This document shows positions 33,943 to 42,154 of a stretch of DNA of 45,701 nt, piece after piece; positions within the stretch are counted from its first letter, which is position 1; every line of letters starts with the position of its first letter. The notes under the pieces are model-generated. The model had not been told where the DNA came from and did not search any database. It saw only the letters and a list, made by a program, of their open reading frames with translations. The stretch is from Coriobacteriia bacterium (GTDB lineage Bacteria > Actinomycetota > Coriobacteriia > Coriobacteriales > UBA8131), in assembly GCA_009784425.1 (NCBI GenBank), contig WRBR01000005.1, positions 1 to 45,701 on the forward strand. Direction: 5' to 3'. The translations under genes and the position numbers were made by a program.

Positions 33943-33970
33943 CGTCATTGCAAGCTTGACCCGCAATCTT
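33943..33970. repeat. Partial copy of the GTCATTGC/CCCGCAATC repeat
   Basis: CGTCATTGCAAGCTTGACCCGC followed by AATCTT lies in the 51-base gap between modB and modC and ends 20 bases before the modC start, directly before its ribosome site. It is half of the unit seen at 32434-32502. Confidence 0.65.
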
Positions 33971-33990
33971 TTGGGACAGCAGGGAGTAAG

Positions 33991-35040
33991 TTGAGCATAG
34001 AAGTTGACATAAAAAAAGAGTTTGCTGACTTCAGCCTGCATGTCTCTTTTACCGCAGACGATGAGACCTTGGGCTTTCTCGGAGCTTCCGGCTGCGGCAA
34101 GAGCCTGACCCTGCGTTCAATTGCCGGCCTGGTTACCCCGGACGAGGGGCGCATTGTTGTGAACGGGGAGGTCTTCTTTGACTCTGCTCAAAAGATTGAC
34201 CTCAAGCCTCAGCAGCGCAAGACCGCACTGCTCTTCCAAGACTACAAGCTCTTTCCCAATCTCACCGTAGCAGGCAACATAGCCGCGGGCATGCCGAGCC
34301 ACCTGAGCAAAGAAGAGATTCATCAGCGAGTCAAACATCAACTGGAGAGATTCAAGCTCAAGGGCTACGGCTCGCGTTATCCGGTAAGACTTTCCGGAGG
34401 CCAGCAACAGCGCGTTGCCCTGGCAAGGATGCTGGCTGCCGAGCCGGGCATCCTCATGCTTGACGAGCCTTTCTCCGCCTTGGACGCACACCTCAAGAGC
34501 GACCTAGAAGAAGACCTCATAGAACTGTTTGAGCGCTTTGAGGGCACGGTGCTGTATGTTTCCCACGATGTTGACGAGGCCTTCCGTTTCTGTGACCGCA
34601 TAGCCGTATTTGATGAAGGCAGGATCGCACAGGTATCTACGGCATCTGAGCTTGTGTCAGCTCCTGAAAGCCTGGCAAGTCTCAAGGTGTCCGGAGTTAA
34701 AAACATCAGCGCAGCCAAAAAAATCGATGAGCATCACGTTGAGGCAGTGGACTGGGGTATCACCCTCACAACAAAAGAGGCGGTGCCCAATGATGCAAAA
34801 TGGCTGGCGATTAGAGGCAACTACATCAGGCTCGCCTTACCAAACGAAACAGAAAACTGCTTTGAGTTCACCGTACGCCTAACCACCGACTCGCGCTTCA
34901 AGCGCACGGCAGCCCTCGACCCCAGCGGCATCCGCTGGAACGCCGACAAGCTCTCACTCACTCCAGAGCAACTCCCCGAAAAAGGCAAAAAACTCCGCCT
35001 ACACTTTCCCCCACAACACATCTACGTAGTTGAGAATTAA
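33991..35040 (+). CDS. modC: Molybdate ABC transporter ATP-binding protein
   Basis: TTG 33991 follows AGGGAG. The 349-residue protein has Walker A GASGCGKSLTLRS, Q loop LLFQDYKLFP, signature LSGGQQQRVALARML, Walker B ILMLDEPFSALD and switch His in VSHDVDEAFRF. The C-terminal 120 residues do not obviously match the TOBE/MOP domain of classical ModC, though a TOBE-like fold is possible. It powers the ModB pore. The cluster ends here. Confidence 0.92.
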   Translation: MSIEVDIKKEFADFSLHVSFTADDETLGFLGASGCGKSLTLRSIAGLVTPDEGRIVVNGEVFFDSAQKIDLKPQQRKTALLFQDYKLFPNLTVAGNIAAGMPSHLSKEEIHQRVKHQLERFKLKGYGSRYPVRLSGGQQQRVALARMLAAEPGILMLDEPFSALDAHLKSDLEEDLIELFERFEGTVLYVSHDVDEAFRFCDRIAVFDEGRIAQVSTASELVSAPESLASLKVSGVKNISAAKKIDEHHVEAVDWGITLTTKEAVPNDAKWLAIRGNYIRLALPNETENCFEFTVRLTTDSRFKRTAALDPSGIRWNADKLSLTPEQLPEKGKKLRLHFPPQHIYVVEN

Positions 35041-35146
35041 CAGAAAAAGTGGCATAAACACTCAGGTGACACCTCCAGTGCTTGAAAAAATAGTCAATAA
35101 CATATAAAATGCTAGCTGTAAGAGGCGAAAAAGCATTGGAAACTAT

Positions 35147-35437
35147 ATGTTAAAGGACGATATTGAGCGCTCAGCAAAGGTTCTGGGCGAAAACATCAGC
35201 ACGTGGCGCAAACTACTTGGCCTCAGGGCAGAGCAGGTGGCTGAGCGCGCGGGTATTTCACTCGCCACGTATTCCAAGATTGAAAACGGCCATCAGGGTG
35301 TTTCGCTGTCAAAATTCCTGGCTGTGCTCAGGGCGCTGGGCTTGCTGCAAAAGATTGAAGACGCAATCGATCCCTATGAGTCAGACCTCGGCAGAGCCCG
35401 CGCTGACCTTCTTCTCCCCAAGCGGGTAAGGCGATGA
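35147..35437 (+). CDS. hipB: HipB-like antitoxin, XRE-family helix-turn-helix
   Basis: The 96-residue protein contains one XRE helix-turn-helix (RKLLGLRAEQVAERAGISLATYSKIENGHQGVSLSKFLAVLRALGLL) with little else. It directly precedes a HipA-type kinase gene and overlaps it by ATGA, the normal arrangement in HipBA toxin-antitoxin pairs. It should neutralise HipA and repress the operon. The operator probably lies in the AT-rich 105 bases upstream (CATATAAAATGC), though no palindrome stands out. Confidence 0.85.
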   Translation: MLKDDIERSAKVLGENISTWRKLLGLRAEQVAERAGISLATYSKIENGHQGVSLSKFLAVLRALGLLQKIEDAIDPYESDLGRARADLLLPKRVRR

Positions 35438-36516
35438 CAACTATTTACGTGTATACCGGGGAAATTGCGGCAGAGCGCAATAACAGTTGGCCCGCCTCGC
35501 AGGCGATAGGACTTGCCTACGTTAACCAGCGACGAGGTCGCCTTGCCACAACGTTTGCTTACGACCCAGATTACCTGGCACACCCCAGCTCGTGCGCCAT
35601 TGACCCAGAGCTGCCCCTGCAAGCCGGCAACTGGCCGGTGCTACACGAGCTTCCGGGAGCCTTGATGGACTCAACTCCCGACAGGTGGGGAAGAAACCTG
35701 ATAAACAAGCGCTATCCTGGGAAAAAACTCAATAGTCTTGATTACCTGCTGGGCGTGAGTGATGTCACCCGCCAGGGCGCTCTGCGCTTTAAGACAGAAA
35801 AAGAGGGAGCTTACCAATATCCGGACGCCAGGGTTCCAAAACTGGTGGCTTTACCAGAATTGCTGAGTGCCGCAGAGAGCATCGACAGCCCGCGTAAAGG
35901 CAGCGAAGCCATCAAGTTTCTACTTGAAGCAGGCTCTGGGTCTTTGGGCGGCGCGCGACCTAAGGCTGTCATTGATAAAAACGGTGAGCTCTATTTGGCA
36001 AAGTTTCCTCATAACAATGATCAAGAGGATGTGGTTACGGCTGAATACCAGGCGTTGCAAGGAGCTAAAAAGAAGGGGATGGATGTTCCTGACTGCGAGC
36101 TGGTAAAGGTGGCAGACAAGAAAGTACTGCTAACTAAGCGTTTTGACCGCAGAGTCAACGCTGGAGAAACTGAGCGCTTGCTGTATATCAGTGCCATGAC
36201 TGCCCTCGGCGCAATAGATGGTGAGCAACGAGACTACCTGGAGATAATTGATTTTATTACCAAACACGGCTCAAGACCCAAGCAAGATATTGCTGAGCTG
36301 CTGAGGAGAATCAGGTACACCATCGAAATCAACAACACCGACGATCACTTGAGGAACCACGGCTTTTTGTACGAGAAAGGCGGGTGGTGCCTGTCTCCCT
36401 TGTTTGATGTAAACCCAAACAATAACAAGCGAGAATCAAGACAAACCTCACTAGGCGGCCACACTGATTCAGCTGGCAGCATGCAAGTGCTTGAACAGCT
36501 AGAGAGCCAGTACTAA
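35434..36516 (+). CDS. hipA: HipA-like serine/threonine kinase toxin, possibly shortened
   Basis: HipA kinases phosphorylate aminoacyl-tRNA synthetases and cause persistence. The 360 residues contain the N-terminal HipA domain, the Gly-rich loop AGSGSLGGARPKA (about 166-178), LYLAKF lysine, KRFDR, the catalytic loop NNTDDHLRNHGF (about 300-311) and the metal-binding SPLFDVNP (about 321-328). Usual HipA is 410-440 residues, so a C-terminal helical part seems missing after the metal-binding motif. A GGGACGG hairpin lies 18 bases past the stop, so the element may have truncated the gene. Confidence 0.85.
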   Translation: MTTIYVYTGEIAAERNNSWPASQAIGLAYVNQRRGRLATTFAYDPDYLAHPSSCAIDPELPLQAGNWPVLHELPGALMDSTPDRWGRNLINKRYPGKKLNSLDYLLGVSDVTRQGALRFKTEKEGAYQYPDARVPKLVALPELLSAAESIDSPRKGSEAIKFLLEAGSGSLGGARPKAVIDKNGELYLAKFPHNNDQEDVVTAEYQALQGAKKKGMDVPDCELVKVADKKVLLTKRFDRRVNAGETERLLYISAMTALGAIDGEQRDYLEIIDFITKHGSRPKQDIAELLRRIRYTIEINNTDDHLRNHGFLYEKGGWCLSPLFDVNPNNNKRESRQTSLGGHTDSAGSMQVLEQLESQY

Positions 36517-36533
36517 CCCTAGGACACAAGTCA

Positions 36534-36574
36534 AGAGGACGGTTCGGCTGACTTAAAAGCAAACCGTCCCCTCT
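36534..36574. repeat. GGACGGTTCG hairpin after hipA
   Basis: AGAGGACGGTT faces AACCGTCCCCTCT with one bulged base. Loop and core match the element at 24612-24647. It lies between two convergent genes. Confidence 0.8.
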
Positions 36575-36582
36575 GACGATAA

Positions 36583-36975
36583 TCAGATTTTCTTGTGCTC
36601 GGTAAACACTACGGCGTAGCCGTCAATATCGGCTATGGCAAACTCTTTGGCGCCGTAGAAGGTATCGTGCAGCTCGCAAAGAAGCTCGGTTTTGGCTTTG
36701 AGCTCCTCATAAAGCTCGTTGAAGTTATCCACCATAACGTAAAGGGTCGCCGACGGCTTCACGCTCGGCGCACCGTAAGTTGGTAGCTCAGAAACTAGGC
36801 TTGCGCGCTCTTGAATCATGAGCATAATGCCGTCTTTTGCAAGAATGGCAAACTGCAAACCGCCGCTTTCGTTCGGCACGGTTGTTGTGACGGCAAAACC
36901 CAAAAGTCCCTCGTAAAAGCCCAGTGAATCCTCCACATTCTCAACCATCAGATTGGTTGTCATGCTTGTGTACAT
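36583..36975 (-). CDS. VOC-family (glyoxalase/bleomycin-resistance fold) protein
   Basis: The 130-residue protein has the paired beta-alpha-beta-beta-beta units of the VOC superfamily: MTTNLMVENVEDSLGFYEGLLGF opens the first, and YVMVDNFNELYEEL opens the second, with FAIADIDGYAVVFTEH at the end (the late Glu is a common metal ligand). Substrate cannot be told. GGAGG precedes ATG 36975. It lies 88 bases downstream of the AraC-type regulator on the same strand, which may control it. Confidence 0.85.
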   Translation of the reverse strand: MYTSMTTNLMVENVEDSLGFYEGLLGFAVTTTVPNESGGLQFAILAKDGIMLMIQERASLVSELPTYGAPSVKPSATLYVMVDNFNELYEELKAKTELLCELHDTFYGAKEFAIADIDGYAVVFTEHKKI

Positions 36976-37063
36976 GGTGTGCCTCCGTTTTCCGTTTTCT
37001 CGCTCATTTCTAGCAAATGATAAGAGAAGTCTTTTGAGTTGTATTGTATAAATGCGCCAAAGC

Positions 37064-37849
37064 TCACAGATTCCTGCGAGGGTACCGATGCACGAGCTGT
37101 AGGGGAGTAATGCCGAGGTGCTTCTGAAAATCTTTAATCATGTGCGATTGATCGTAGTACTCGGTGATGCGCAGTATGTCTGCAGGGCTTGCCTTGGGTG
37201 AGCACAGAACCTTAAGGCACTTTTGAAACCGCAGGATAGACAAGGCTATTTTGGGCGAGTAGCCAAAGTGCTCGGCAAACAGCCGCTGGCATTGTCGCGA
37301 GCTGAGGTGCAGCAAGTCGCTGAGCTCCTTGGCATTTGCGGGCGGCGCATCGCACAGCTCATCAAAAAGCTTGGTGAATCTGTTGGGAGAGGAGTTTTTC
37401 ATGAGCTCAATCAGCATGCTCTTCATTTTGGCCTTCATTGCTTCGGGTGAGAGGGAGAAGAAGGAGCTGGGGTCAAAGCCTTCATCCACCTCGGCGAGCG
37501 GCAAAAAGCAGTCCATTGCATCGGCGGCCGGGCGTCCCGTAAGCTGGTGAAAAACACCCGGAGCAAGCCGCGCGCCAAAGAACCATGCAGGCAAACGGAG
37601 CTTATAGCTAAAATCAGTAATGCTCATGCCAGAAAAGCCAATACGCTCTTCCGAGGGCTCAACCACGAGGTCGATGCAACCGTCGGTTACGATGATGTTT
37701 TCTACAATGCAGGGGTTTGCGTGCTTAGACTGCATCTCCCAAAAGCAAATCACGTAGTTACAGAAGCGCTCGTCTATATCTTCTGTGTAAAGCACGTTCT
37801 CAGAAAAAACAGGGTTCAGGACAAACGGAATTTGAATCGGGTAGTACAA
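37064..37849 (-). CDS. AraC-family transcriptional regulator
   Basis: TTG 37849 is preceded by AGGAGA at good distance (261 residues). The N-terminal 150 residues are a sensory domain with the pattern seen in DUF6597-type AraC proteins (FWEMQS..., FFGARLAPGVFHQLTG). Two helix-turn-helices follow: LSDLLHLSSRQCQRLFAEHFGYSPK and ADILRITEYYDQSHMIKDFQKHLGITP. No ligand is known. It may act on the VOC gene after it or on the divergent membrane-protein gene. Confidence 0.88.
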   Translation of the reverse strand: MYYPIQIPFVLNPVFSENVLYTEDIDERFCNYVICFWEMQSKHANPCIVENIIVTDGCIDLVVEPSEERIGFSGMSITDFSYKLRLPAWFFGARLAPGVFHQLTGRPAADAMDCFLPLAEVDEGFDPSSFFSLSPEAMKAKMKSMLIELMKNSSPNRFTKLFDELCDAPPANAKELSDLLHLSSRQCQRLFAEHFGYSPKIALSILRFQKCLKVLCSPKASPADILRITEYYDQSHMIKDFQKHLGITPLQLVHRYPRRNL

Positions 37850-37951
37850 GGGTTATCTCCTAGCAGCTAAACGGGGAGCCAACGGTCTTATCCTAACCTA
37901 GCTATTTTAGCTGAGAAAGCGGGCTCACTGAGGAGCCGATAAGTTAATGGG

Positions 37952-37957
37952 TATAAT
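37952..37957 (+). promoter_or_regulatory. -10 element of the 38001 gene
   Basis: TATAAT lies 43 bases before the ATG in the divergent region shared with the AraC-type gene. The -35 is weak, as expected if the AraC-type protein activates it. Confidence 0.45.
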
Positions 37958-38000
37958 AATCGGAGTGTCACCACGCAGTTAAATCAGGGAGGGGCTTTGC

Positions 38001-38438
38001 ATGAACAATAAGACTCAAAGCAATACTAGCTACAGAGTATGGCGAAGCATTCTGCTTGGGCTTTGCCTCTTTATTGCCGCTGGTGCCGTTGGTGGCGCTG
38101 CGCTTGCCTTTATCCCCGCATTGAGCGCGTTTTCGGGTGCAAATGAAATAGTGCCCGTGCTTCAACAGGCGCCGCTCGTTGGTCAGTACATTAACTCACT
38201 GGTAATTCCAGGCTTTGCTCTGATGCTGCTGGTTCTTGTCCCGCAGGGCCTTGCCTGCATATGCATGCTCAGAAAGCATCCCCGACAAATTGACGCAGGC
38301 ATCTTTGCTGGCGTTATGCTTATAGTCTGTCAAATTGGCGAGCTCGTGCTAATCCCAAACCCTTTGTCCGTGATTTACCTCACCCTCGGCGCAATCCAAA
38401 TCTTCGCTGGCATCATGTGCCTGCGCGTGAAGGGCTAA
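38001..38438 (+). CDS. Small four-helix membrane protein
   Basis: The 145-residue protein has four hydrophobic segments (about 15-38, 69-90, 100-116 and 120-141) and a short polar first loop. It is not a protein I recognise. GGGAGG stands before the ATG. It is divergent from the AraC-type regulator, which often means control by it. It ends 46 bases before the convergent DUF6678 gene. Confidence 0.7.
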   Translation: MNNKTQSNTSYRVWRSILLGLCLFIAAGAVGGAALAFIPALSAFSGANEIVPVLQQAPLVGQYINSLVIPGFALMLLVLVPQGLACICMLRKHPRQIDAGIFAGVMLIVCQIGELVLIPNPLSVIYLTLGAIQIFAGIMCLRVKG

Positions 38439-38484
38439 GTGACACAGCTTCCCTGTCCGCACGTGTCTCCCCGTGACACCCCTG

Positions 38485-38886
38485 TTATCTGTAGCCATAG
38501 ATAGTAATCACACCACCATCTACTTCATACGGAATACTATACTTAACTAGAATTGCCAAAAACTCATCTGTTATGTCTTCAGCAATAATGTCAGGCAATA
38601 GGCGGCCTTGATGTTTTGTATATCTTGGCCGGACTTTTATCCACTCAATAGCAAAGTAATCGCCCCAATCGTAGAGACCCTCGTCGCTCCAGTCGCCCCA
38701 CCACCACACATCTTCATCAAACGCAGAAATATTCACTTCTTCTTCGCAAACATCTTTTAGAACAAAAGGCGGAGGAAAAGGCAAATCGTCGATAGCATTT
38801 TGAAGCTCTTTCCATTTCGTATTGTTCATACAGCTATATAAGCCTTTTCTTGAGACGATTTCTAAGACTCTTTCTTTCCTGGTCAT
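38485..38886 (-). CDS. DUF6678-like protein
   Basis: The 133-residue soluble protein contains MNNTKWKELQNAIDDLPFPP, DEDVWWWGDWSDEG, AIEWIKVRPRY and the ending ITIYGYR, which fit what I recall of DUF6678. Those proteins are small and acidic, of unknown role, and often lie among immunity-type genes. It is the last gene of the minus-strand accessory run, but 218 bases with a hairpin separate it from the DUF2510 gene, so it may have its own promoter. Confidence 0.65.
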   Translation of the reverse strand: MTRKERVLEIVSRKGLYSCMNNTKWKELQNAIDDLPFPPPFVLKDVCEEEVNISAFDEDVWWWGDWSDEGLYDWGDYFAIEWIKVRPRYTKHQGRLLPDIIAEDITDEFLAILVKYSIPYEVDGGVITIYGYR

Positions 38887-39104
38887 GGTGCCACTACCTT
38901 CGAGACGATAAACCCTCCATAGGCGTCATTGTTAATTTTCATGCACTTACCTCCTGTAAAGCTTGTTCTAGCTTAAGCTTACATGTGCTTGTCGCTTTGA
39001 GCAGGGTTTTGGCTCTTGGCGGAGATCTCCCTAATTCTGGGCACCAAATCAGCCTTGCTAGAACACAAAGGACCGTCCCTTTGTGTCACCTTTGTGTCAT
39101 TGTG
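38887..39104. other. Intergenic region with GGACCGTCC hairpin
   Basis: ACACAAAGG (39063-39071) and CCTTTGTGT (39078-39086) form a short hairpin whose loop is ACCGTC, a small relative of the other GGGACGG elements. Copies of TTTGTGTCA follow. The rest (AAGCTTGTTCTAGCTTAAGCTT) is AT-rich with no gene. Confidence 0.6.
39063..39086. repeat. Short ACACAAAGG hairpin
   Basis: Nine-bp arms ACACAAAGG and CCTTTGTGT enclose ACCGTC. It stands downstream of the DUF2510 gene and can serve as its terminator. It is a small member of the GGGACGG hairpin group. Confidence 0.7.
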
Positions 39105-39602
39105 TCAGTGCATAGACCACATGAACGCCAGGGCTACAAAGTAAAAAATGAGATTGGCAATCACGCCAGCTAATGAAATTATCCCAAGGGTCAATCCTGC
39201 AGTTGCCATGCCCTTGTTTACAGTACTCTTTCTTCCTATTGCGCCAAGGATTATCGCTGCAACAGAGGTAAAACCAAAGGTGAAAAAACCGGCAATGCCG
39301 CATACAAGCGAAGCAATAGCAAGGCCGTTTGTCTGCCCACCAGCAGCTTGCGAATAATAATGACCCCCAACTGGACTGTAATCCATTGCCTGCGCAAGAA
39401 CGTGCTGTGAGCCATTGGGATGTACTTGCTGTATTGGTTGTGCGGGCACCTGCGTTGGTTGCACCGGAAGTTGCGGCGGCTGCGCAGGACGCGCAACCGC
39501 ACGAGAATCAGTAATGTCATTAGTCCATTGCAACCCGTCCCAGTATCGGAGTTTTGAGGCATCGCCCGATGGATCTGGGTACCATCCTACTTGTGCATTC
39601 AT
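39105..39602 (-). CDS. DUF2510 and DUF4190 membrane protein
   Basis: The 165-residue form starts at ATG 39602, preceded by AAGGGAG; the longer GTG start at 39632 adds ten residues without homology. GWYPDPSGDASKLRYWDGLQWT is a DUF2510 domain, found almost only in Actinobacteria. A Pro/Gln linker (about 35-60) leads to two helices of DUF4190 type (SLVCGIAGFFTFGFTSVAAIILGAIGR, AGLTLGIISLAGVIANLIF). It lies close behind the 495-residue gene and probably shares its transcript. Confidence 0.82.
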   Translation of the reverse strand: MNAQVGWYPDPSGDASKLRYWDGLQWTNDITDSRAVARPAQPPQLPVQPTQVPAQPIQQVHPNGSQHVLAQAMDYSPVGGHYYSQAAGGQTNGLAIASLVCGIAGFFTFGFTSVAAIILGAIGRKSTVNKGMATAGLTLGIISLAGVIANLIFYFVALAFMWSMH

Positions 39603-39635
39603 GCTTGTTGATGTCTCCCTTATGCTAGACACGGA

Positions 39636-41123
39636 CTATTTTACATCGTCAATAGGCTTGAGATGCTGCTTCTTGGTGTAGCGGCCTGGAGATAATCTTC
39701 TCAGGATCAATCTGAGTGCCACATAAATCAGAGGCCCAAATATGATTATCAGCCACGCGAGGATTTCTAAGCTGGTATAGCTTATATGCGGACGAGATAT
39801 ACTCTCTTCATAGAGCCCAAGACTCAGGATAACTCCAAAGGCCAGCCATGCAACTACGGCGATAATCGTGGAAATTGTCTCGACCTTATCAAGTTTGTCG
39901 TGCTTTTGGTGGAGCGCCAGAATGCCATAAGCAAGATATCCAATCCAAGCGGCACTGCCAGCTACCCCTAGGGCAATAGACATCGCACCAAATCCAAGGT
40001 CAAAGTCATCGATTGCAAAGAAACCAACAAACAAAAATCCTATGCTAAAAACCCCTACAACAGTTGACACAAAAATAAGTCTGATGACGTACAAAGTCTT
40101 GTTAACAGTAAGAAGTGCTTTGTTTGGTGCAGTGTCCAAGCTCGATGGTTGATAGTGATAGAGAGTCAATGTCTTGATAAAGCCCAGTATTACATTAGCA
40201 ATGGCGGTGAGCAGAAGCCCGCCTATAAGAACTCCAAACGGTCCTAAGTCCATACCGCCACCGTTAGAAAATCCGTCAACGATAGTAACGATGTTGACAA
40301 TAAAATAGAGAGTGCCCAGCACAGCCGGAAGAATCATTATGGCTCTGAGAACCTTGAATACCCACGTCAAGCTCTGCTCTTTCAGGGCATGATTCACCAG
40401 GTTTGCACCAGGAAGCTGATCGGCGGACTGAGCCTCCTTGTTGTTACCGCTGCCCCTCTCTCCTCTGCTCCATAATCCACTGAACGAGGCATTGGGATAT
40501 GCCAAAAACCATACTTTATAGCACTTTGCGCACTCGTACCATTCTTCACGGCGCTCCTTGCTTTTCTGCTTTGGAGAAATCTTGCGCAGCATCTTGTTCT
40601 TGGTCAGCCGGGCAAGCTGCGCTTGGGCTAGCTTAAAATCAGCGCTGGAGAAATCAATTGCATCTTCAAGCATTTCACACTCACAAGGTGAGTTTTCTAA
40701 AGAGGATCTGATGGTTGTGTCGTCGACGTAAACGAGCGGATTTCCGCGTAAATCAAAATGGATTGGATAGCCCCTGTTGTCTTCAAAATCAATGGAAGAG
40801 AATTCGTCTTTATCACTTTGAGAGATGATTTTTAAAATCTGCAGTTTCTCTTCAGGGGTAACGGGCGCATTGGAATTAAAGGGCTGTGCGTGAGCCCTTC
40901 TCCATACCACTTCTTCTTCAGCAGACTTGATCTCTTTGGCGTTTGGCCTCGGCTGAGCCTTGAGCCACTCTAACGATCTTTCAGCGTCCCCAATCGCCAC
41001 ATCCCAAGAAAGCCACTCGGCCTTGTTAATTGATACCAGATAGTCATAATTGCTCTTAAACTCAAGAAGCCTTCCCTCGTATTCAATAACTAGTGACCAA
41101 GGTGTCACAGCAATCTTTCTCAT
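39636..41123 (-). CDS. Large multi-pass membrane protein of unknown family
   Basis: The 495 residues divide in two. The first 215 are soluble, with a CECEM word, Lys/Arg-rich KQKSKERREEWYECAKCYKVWF (a CxxC that could bind zinc) and a start IAVTPWSLVIEYEGRLLEFKS. Seven or eight helices fill residues 250-480. I do not recognise the family. GGGAG precedes ATG 41123. It stands between the DUF1266 and DUF2510 genes, in the same direction and with short gaps (53 and 33 bases). Confidence 0.7.
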   Translation of the reverse strand: MRKIAVTPWSLVIEYEGRLLEFKSNYDYLVSINKAEWLSWDVAIGDAERSLEWLKAQPRPNAKEIKSAEEEVVWRRAHAQPFNSNAPVTPEEKLQILKIISQSDKDEFSSIDFEDNRGYPIHFDLRGNPLVYVDDTTIRSSLENSPCECEMLEDAIDFSSADFKLAQAQLARLTKNKMLRKISPKQKSKERREEWYECAKCYKVWFLAYPNASFSGLWSRGERGSGNNKEAQSADQLPGANLVNHALKEQSLTWVFKVLRAIMILPAVLGTLYFIVNIVTIVDGFSNGGGMDLGPFGVLIGGLLLTAIANVILGFIKTLTLYHYQPSSLDTAPNKALLTVNKTLYVIRLIFVSTVVGVFSIGFLFVGFFAIDDFDLGFGAMSIALGVAGSAAWIGYLAYGILALHQKHDKLDKVETISTIIAVVAWLAFGVILSLGLYEESISRPHISYTSLEILAWLIIIFGPLIYVALRLILRRLSPGRYTKKQHLKPIDDVK

Positions 41124-41176
41124 GGTCTCCCACCTTAAACGTCTGGTTGTTGAATAGCTCCCCTGCTAGCTTTTTC

Positions 41177-42154
41177 TTAGAAATCTTTGAACGGGACTGC
41201 TCGGTAAGGACTTTCCTCATCAAAGAGTAAAAACTTCATCGTTCGGTAAAGCTCCGAGGAATCATCTTCAAATGCGATTGCCCGCCCCAAGATATATGCT
41301 GCCATGTATTCGTGCCAGCTTGAGTACACTCTAGACGCATTTGTTGCTGCACCCTTCATGAAAGCCCATGCTTCATCTTCACTCAGATACCCGGCATTTG
41401 CGCTGTATCTGGCAACAAAACCGCAGCGCCCATAGTCCCACGCAGCAACGGATGTAATTGCCGACAATGCTTCTTCGGTATACCCAAGGTCAATGAGCGT
41501 CTTTTTTGCAGAGACATAGCACTGCAGCCCTGCGCCTATCCTGGTAAATAAGTTCTGAACAACCAATTCAAAAAATTCATCGTCTGTTAAATTTTCTGTG
41601 AGCTCTGCGCTCACGCGCTCTGCTGTATCCCTAAATGCAGCTTCAAGGATGGATAAATCAAGGGTAATAGGGTCAGAATCAATCTCATCATCACTTTTGT
41701 TGATAGTTGCCAAAAGCTCTTCTTCGTTCTTTTTAATAAAGTCAAACACCTCGTCCGCATAAGGAGTATGCCCTTCTGCCATAGATAAATAGCGGGCAGT
41801 CCGGATTGCTTCAAAGGTGTCCGCAATCCCCCACGTCTGGTAAAGGAGTGCCCAGAGATCCTTCTTTGTTCCGGGCACCCAAAATGTTTGGCATGAATCA
41901 CCGTTGAGAACATGCAGCACGGCGGCAAAGGTTTGATAACGTACTCTTTCTTTGGGGAGGTGTTCCGGTGGCCGAAACAAGTTCTTTTTACTTATTACTA
42001 TCCATACAATACCGCCGATTACACACAATGAACAGAAGACAAGCATAAAAATCGTATCTCCAACGTCATCGCGGCTATAAACAAACGCAGCAATTATCCC
42101 GATGATTCCGAGAAAAATCATCAGATAAGGAACCCGCTCCAGTGATATAAACAT
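41177..42154 (-). CDS. DUF1266-domain protein with N-terminal membrane anchor
   Basis: The 325-residue protein has two membrane helices (about 9-28 and 34-54) and then a soluble cytoplasmic part. The last 150 residues show the DUF1266 pattern: AWDYGRCGFVARYSANAGYLSEDEAWAFMKGAA then YSSWHEYMAAYILGRAI. The role of DUF1266 is not known. AGAGGTG precedes ATG 42154. It is the first gene of the minus-strand run and is divergent from ftsZ. Confidence 0.82.
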   Translation of the reverse strand: MFISLERVPYLMIFLGIIGIIAAFVYSRDDVGDTIFMLVFCSLCVIGGIVWIVISKKNLFRPPEHLPKERVRYQTFAAVLHVLNGDSCQTFWVPGTKKDLWALLYQTWGIADTFEAIRTARYLSMAEGHTPYADEVFDFIKKNEEELLATINKSDDEIDSDPITLDLSILEAAFRDTAERVSAELTENLTDDEFFELVVQNLFTRIGAGLQCYVSAKKTLIDLGYTEEALSAITSVAAWDYGRCGFVARYSANAGYLSEDEAWAFMKGAATNASRVYSSWHEYMAAYILGRAIAFEDDSSELYRTMKFLLFDEESPYRAVPFKDF

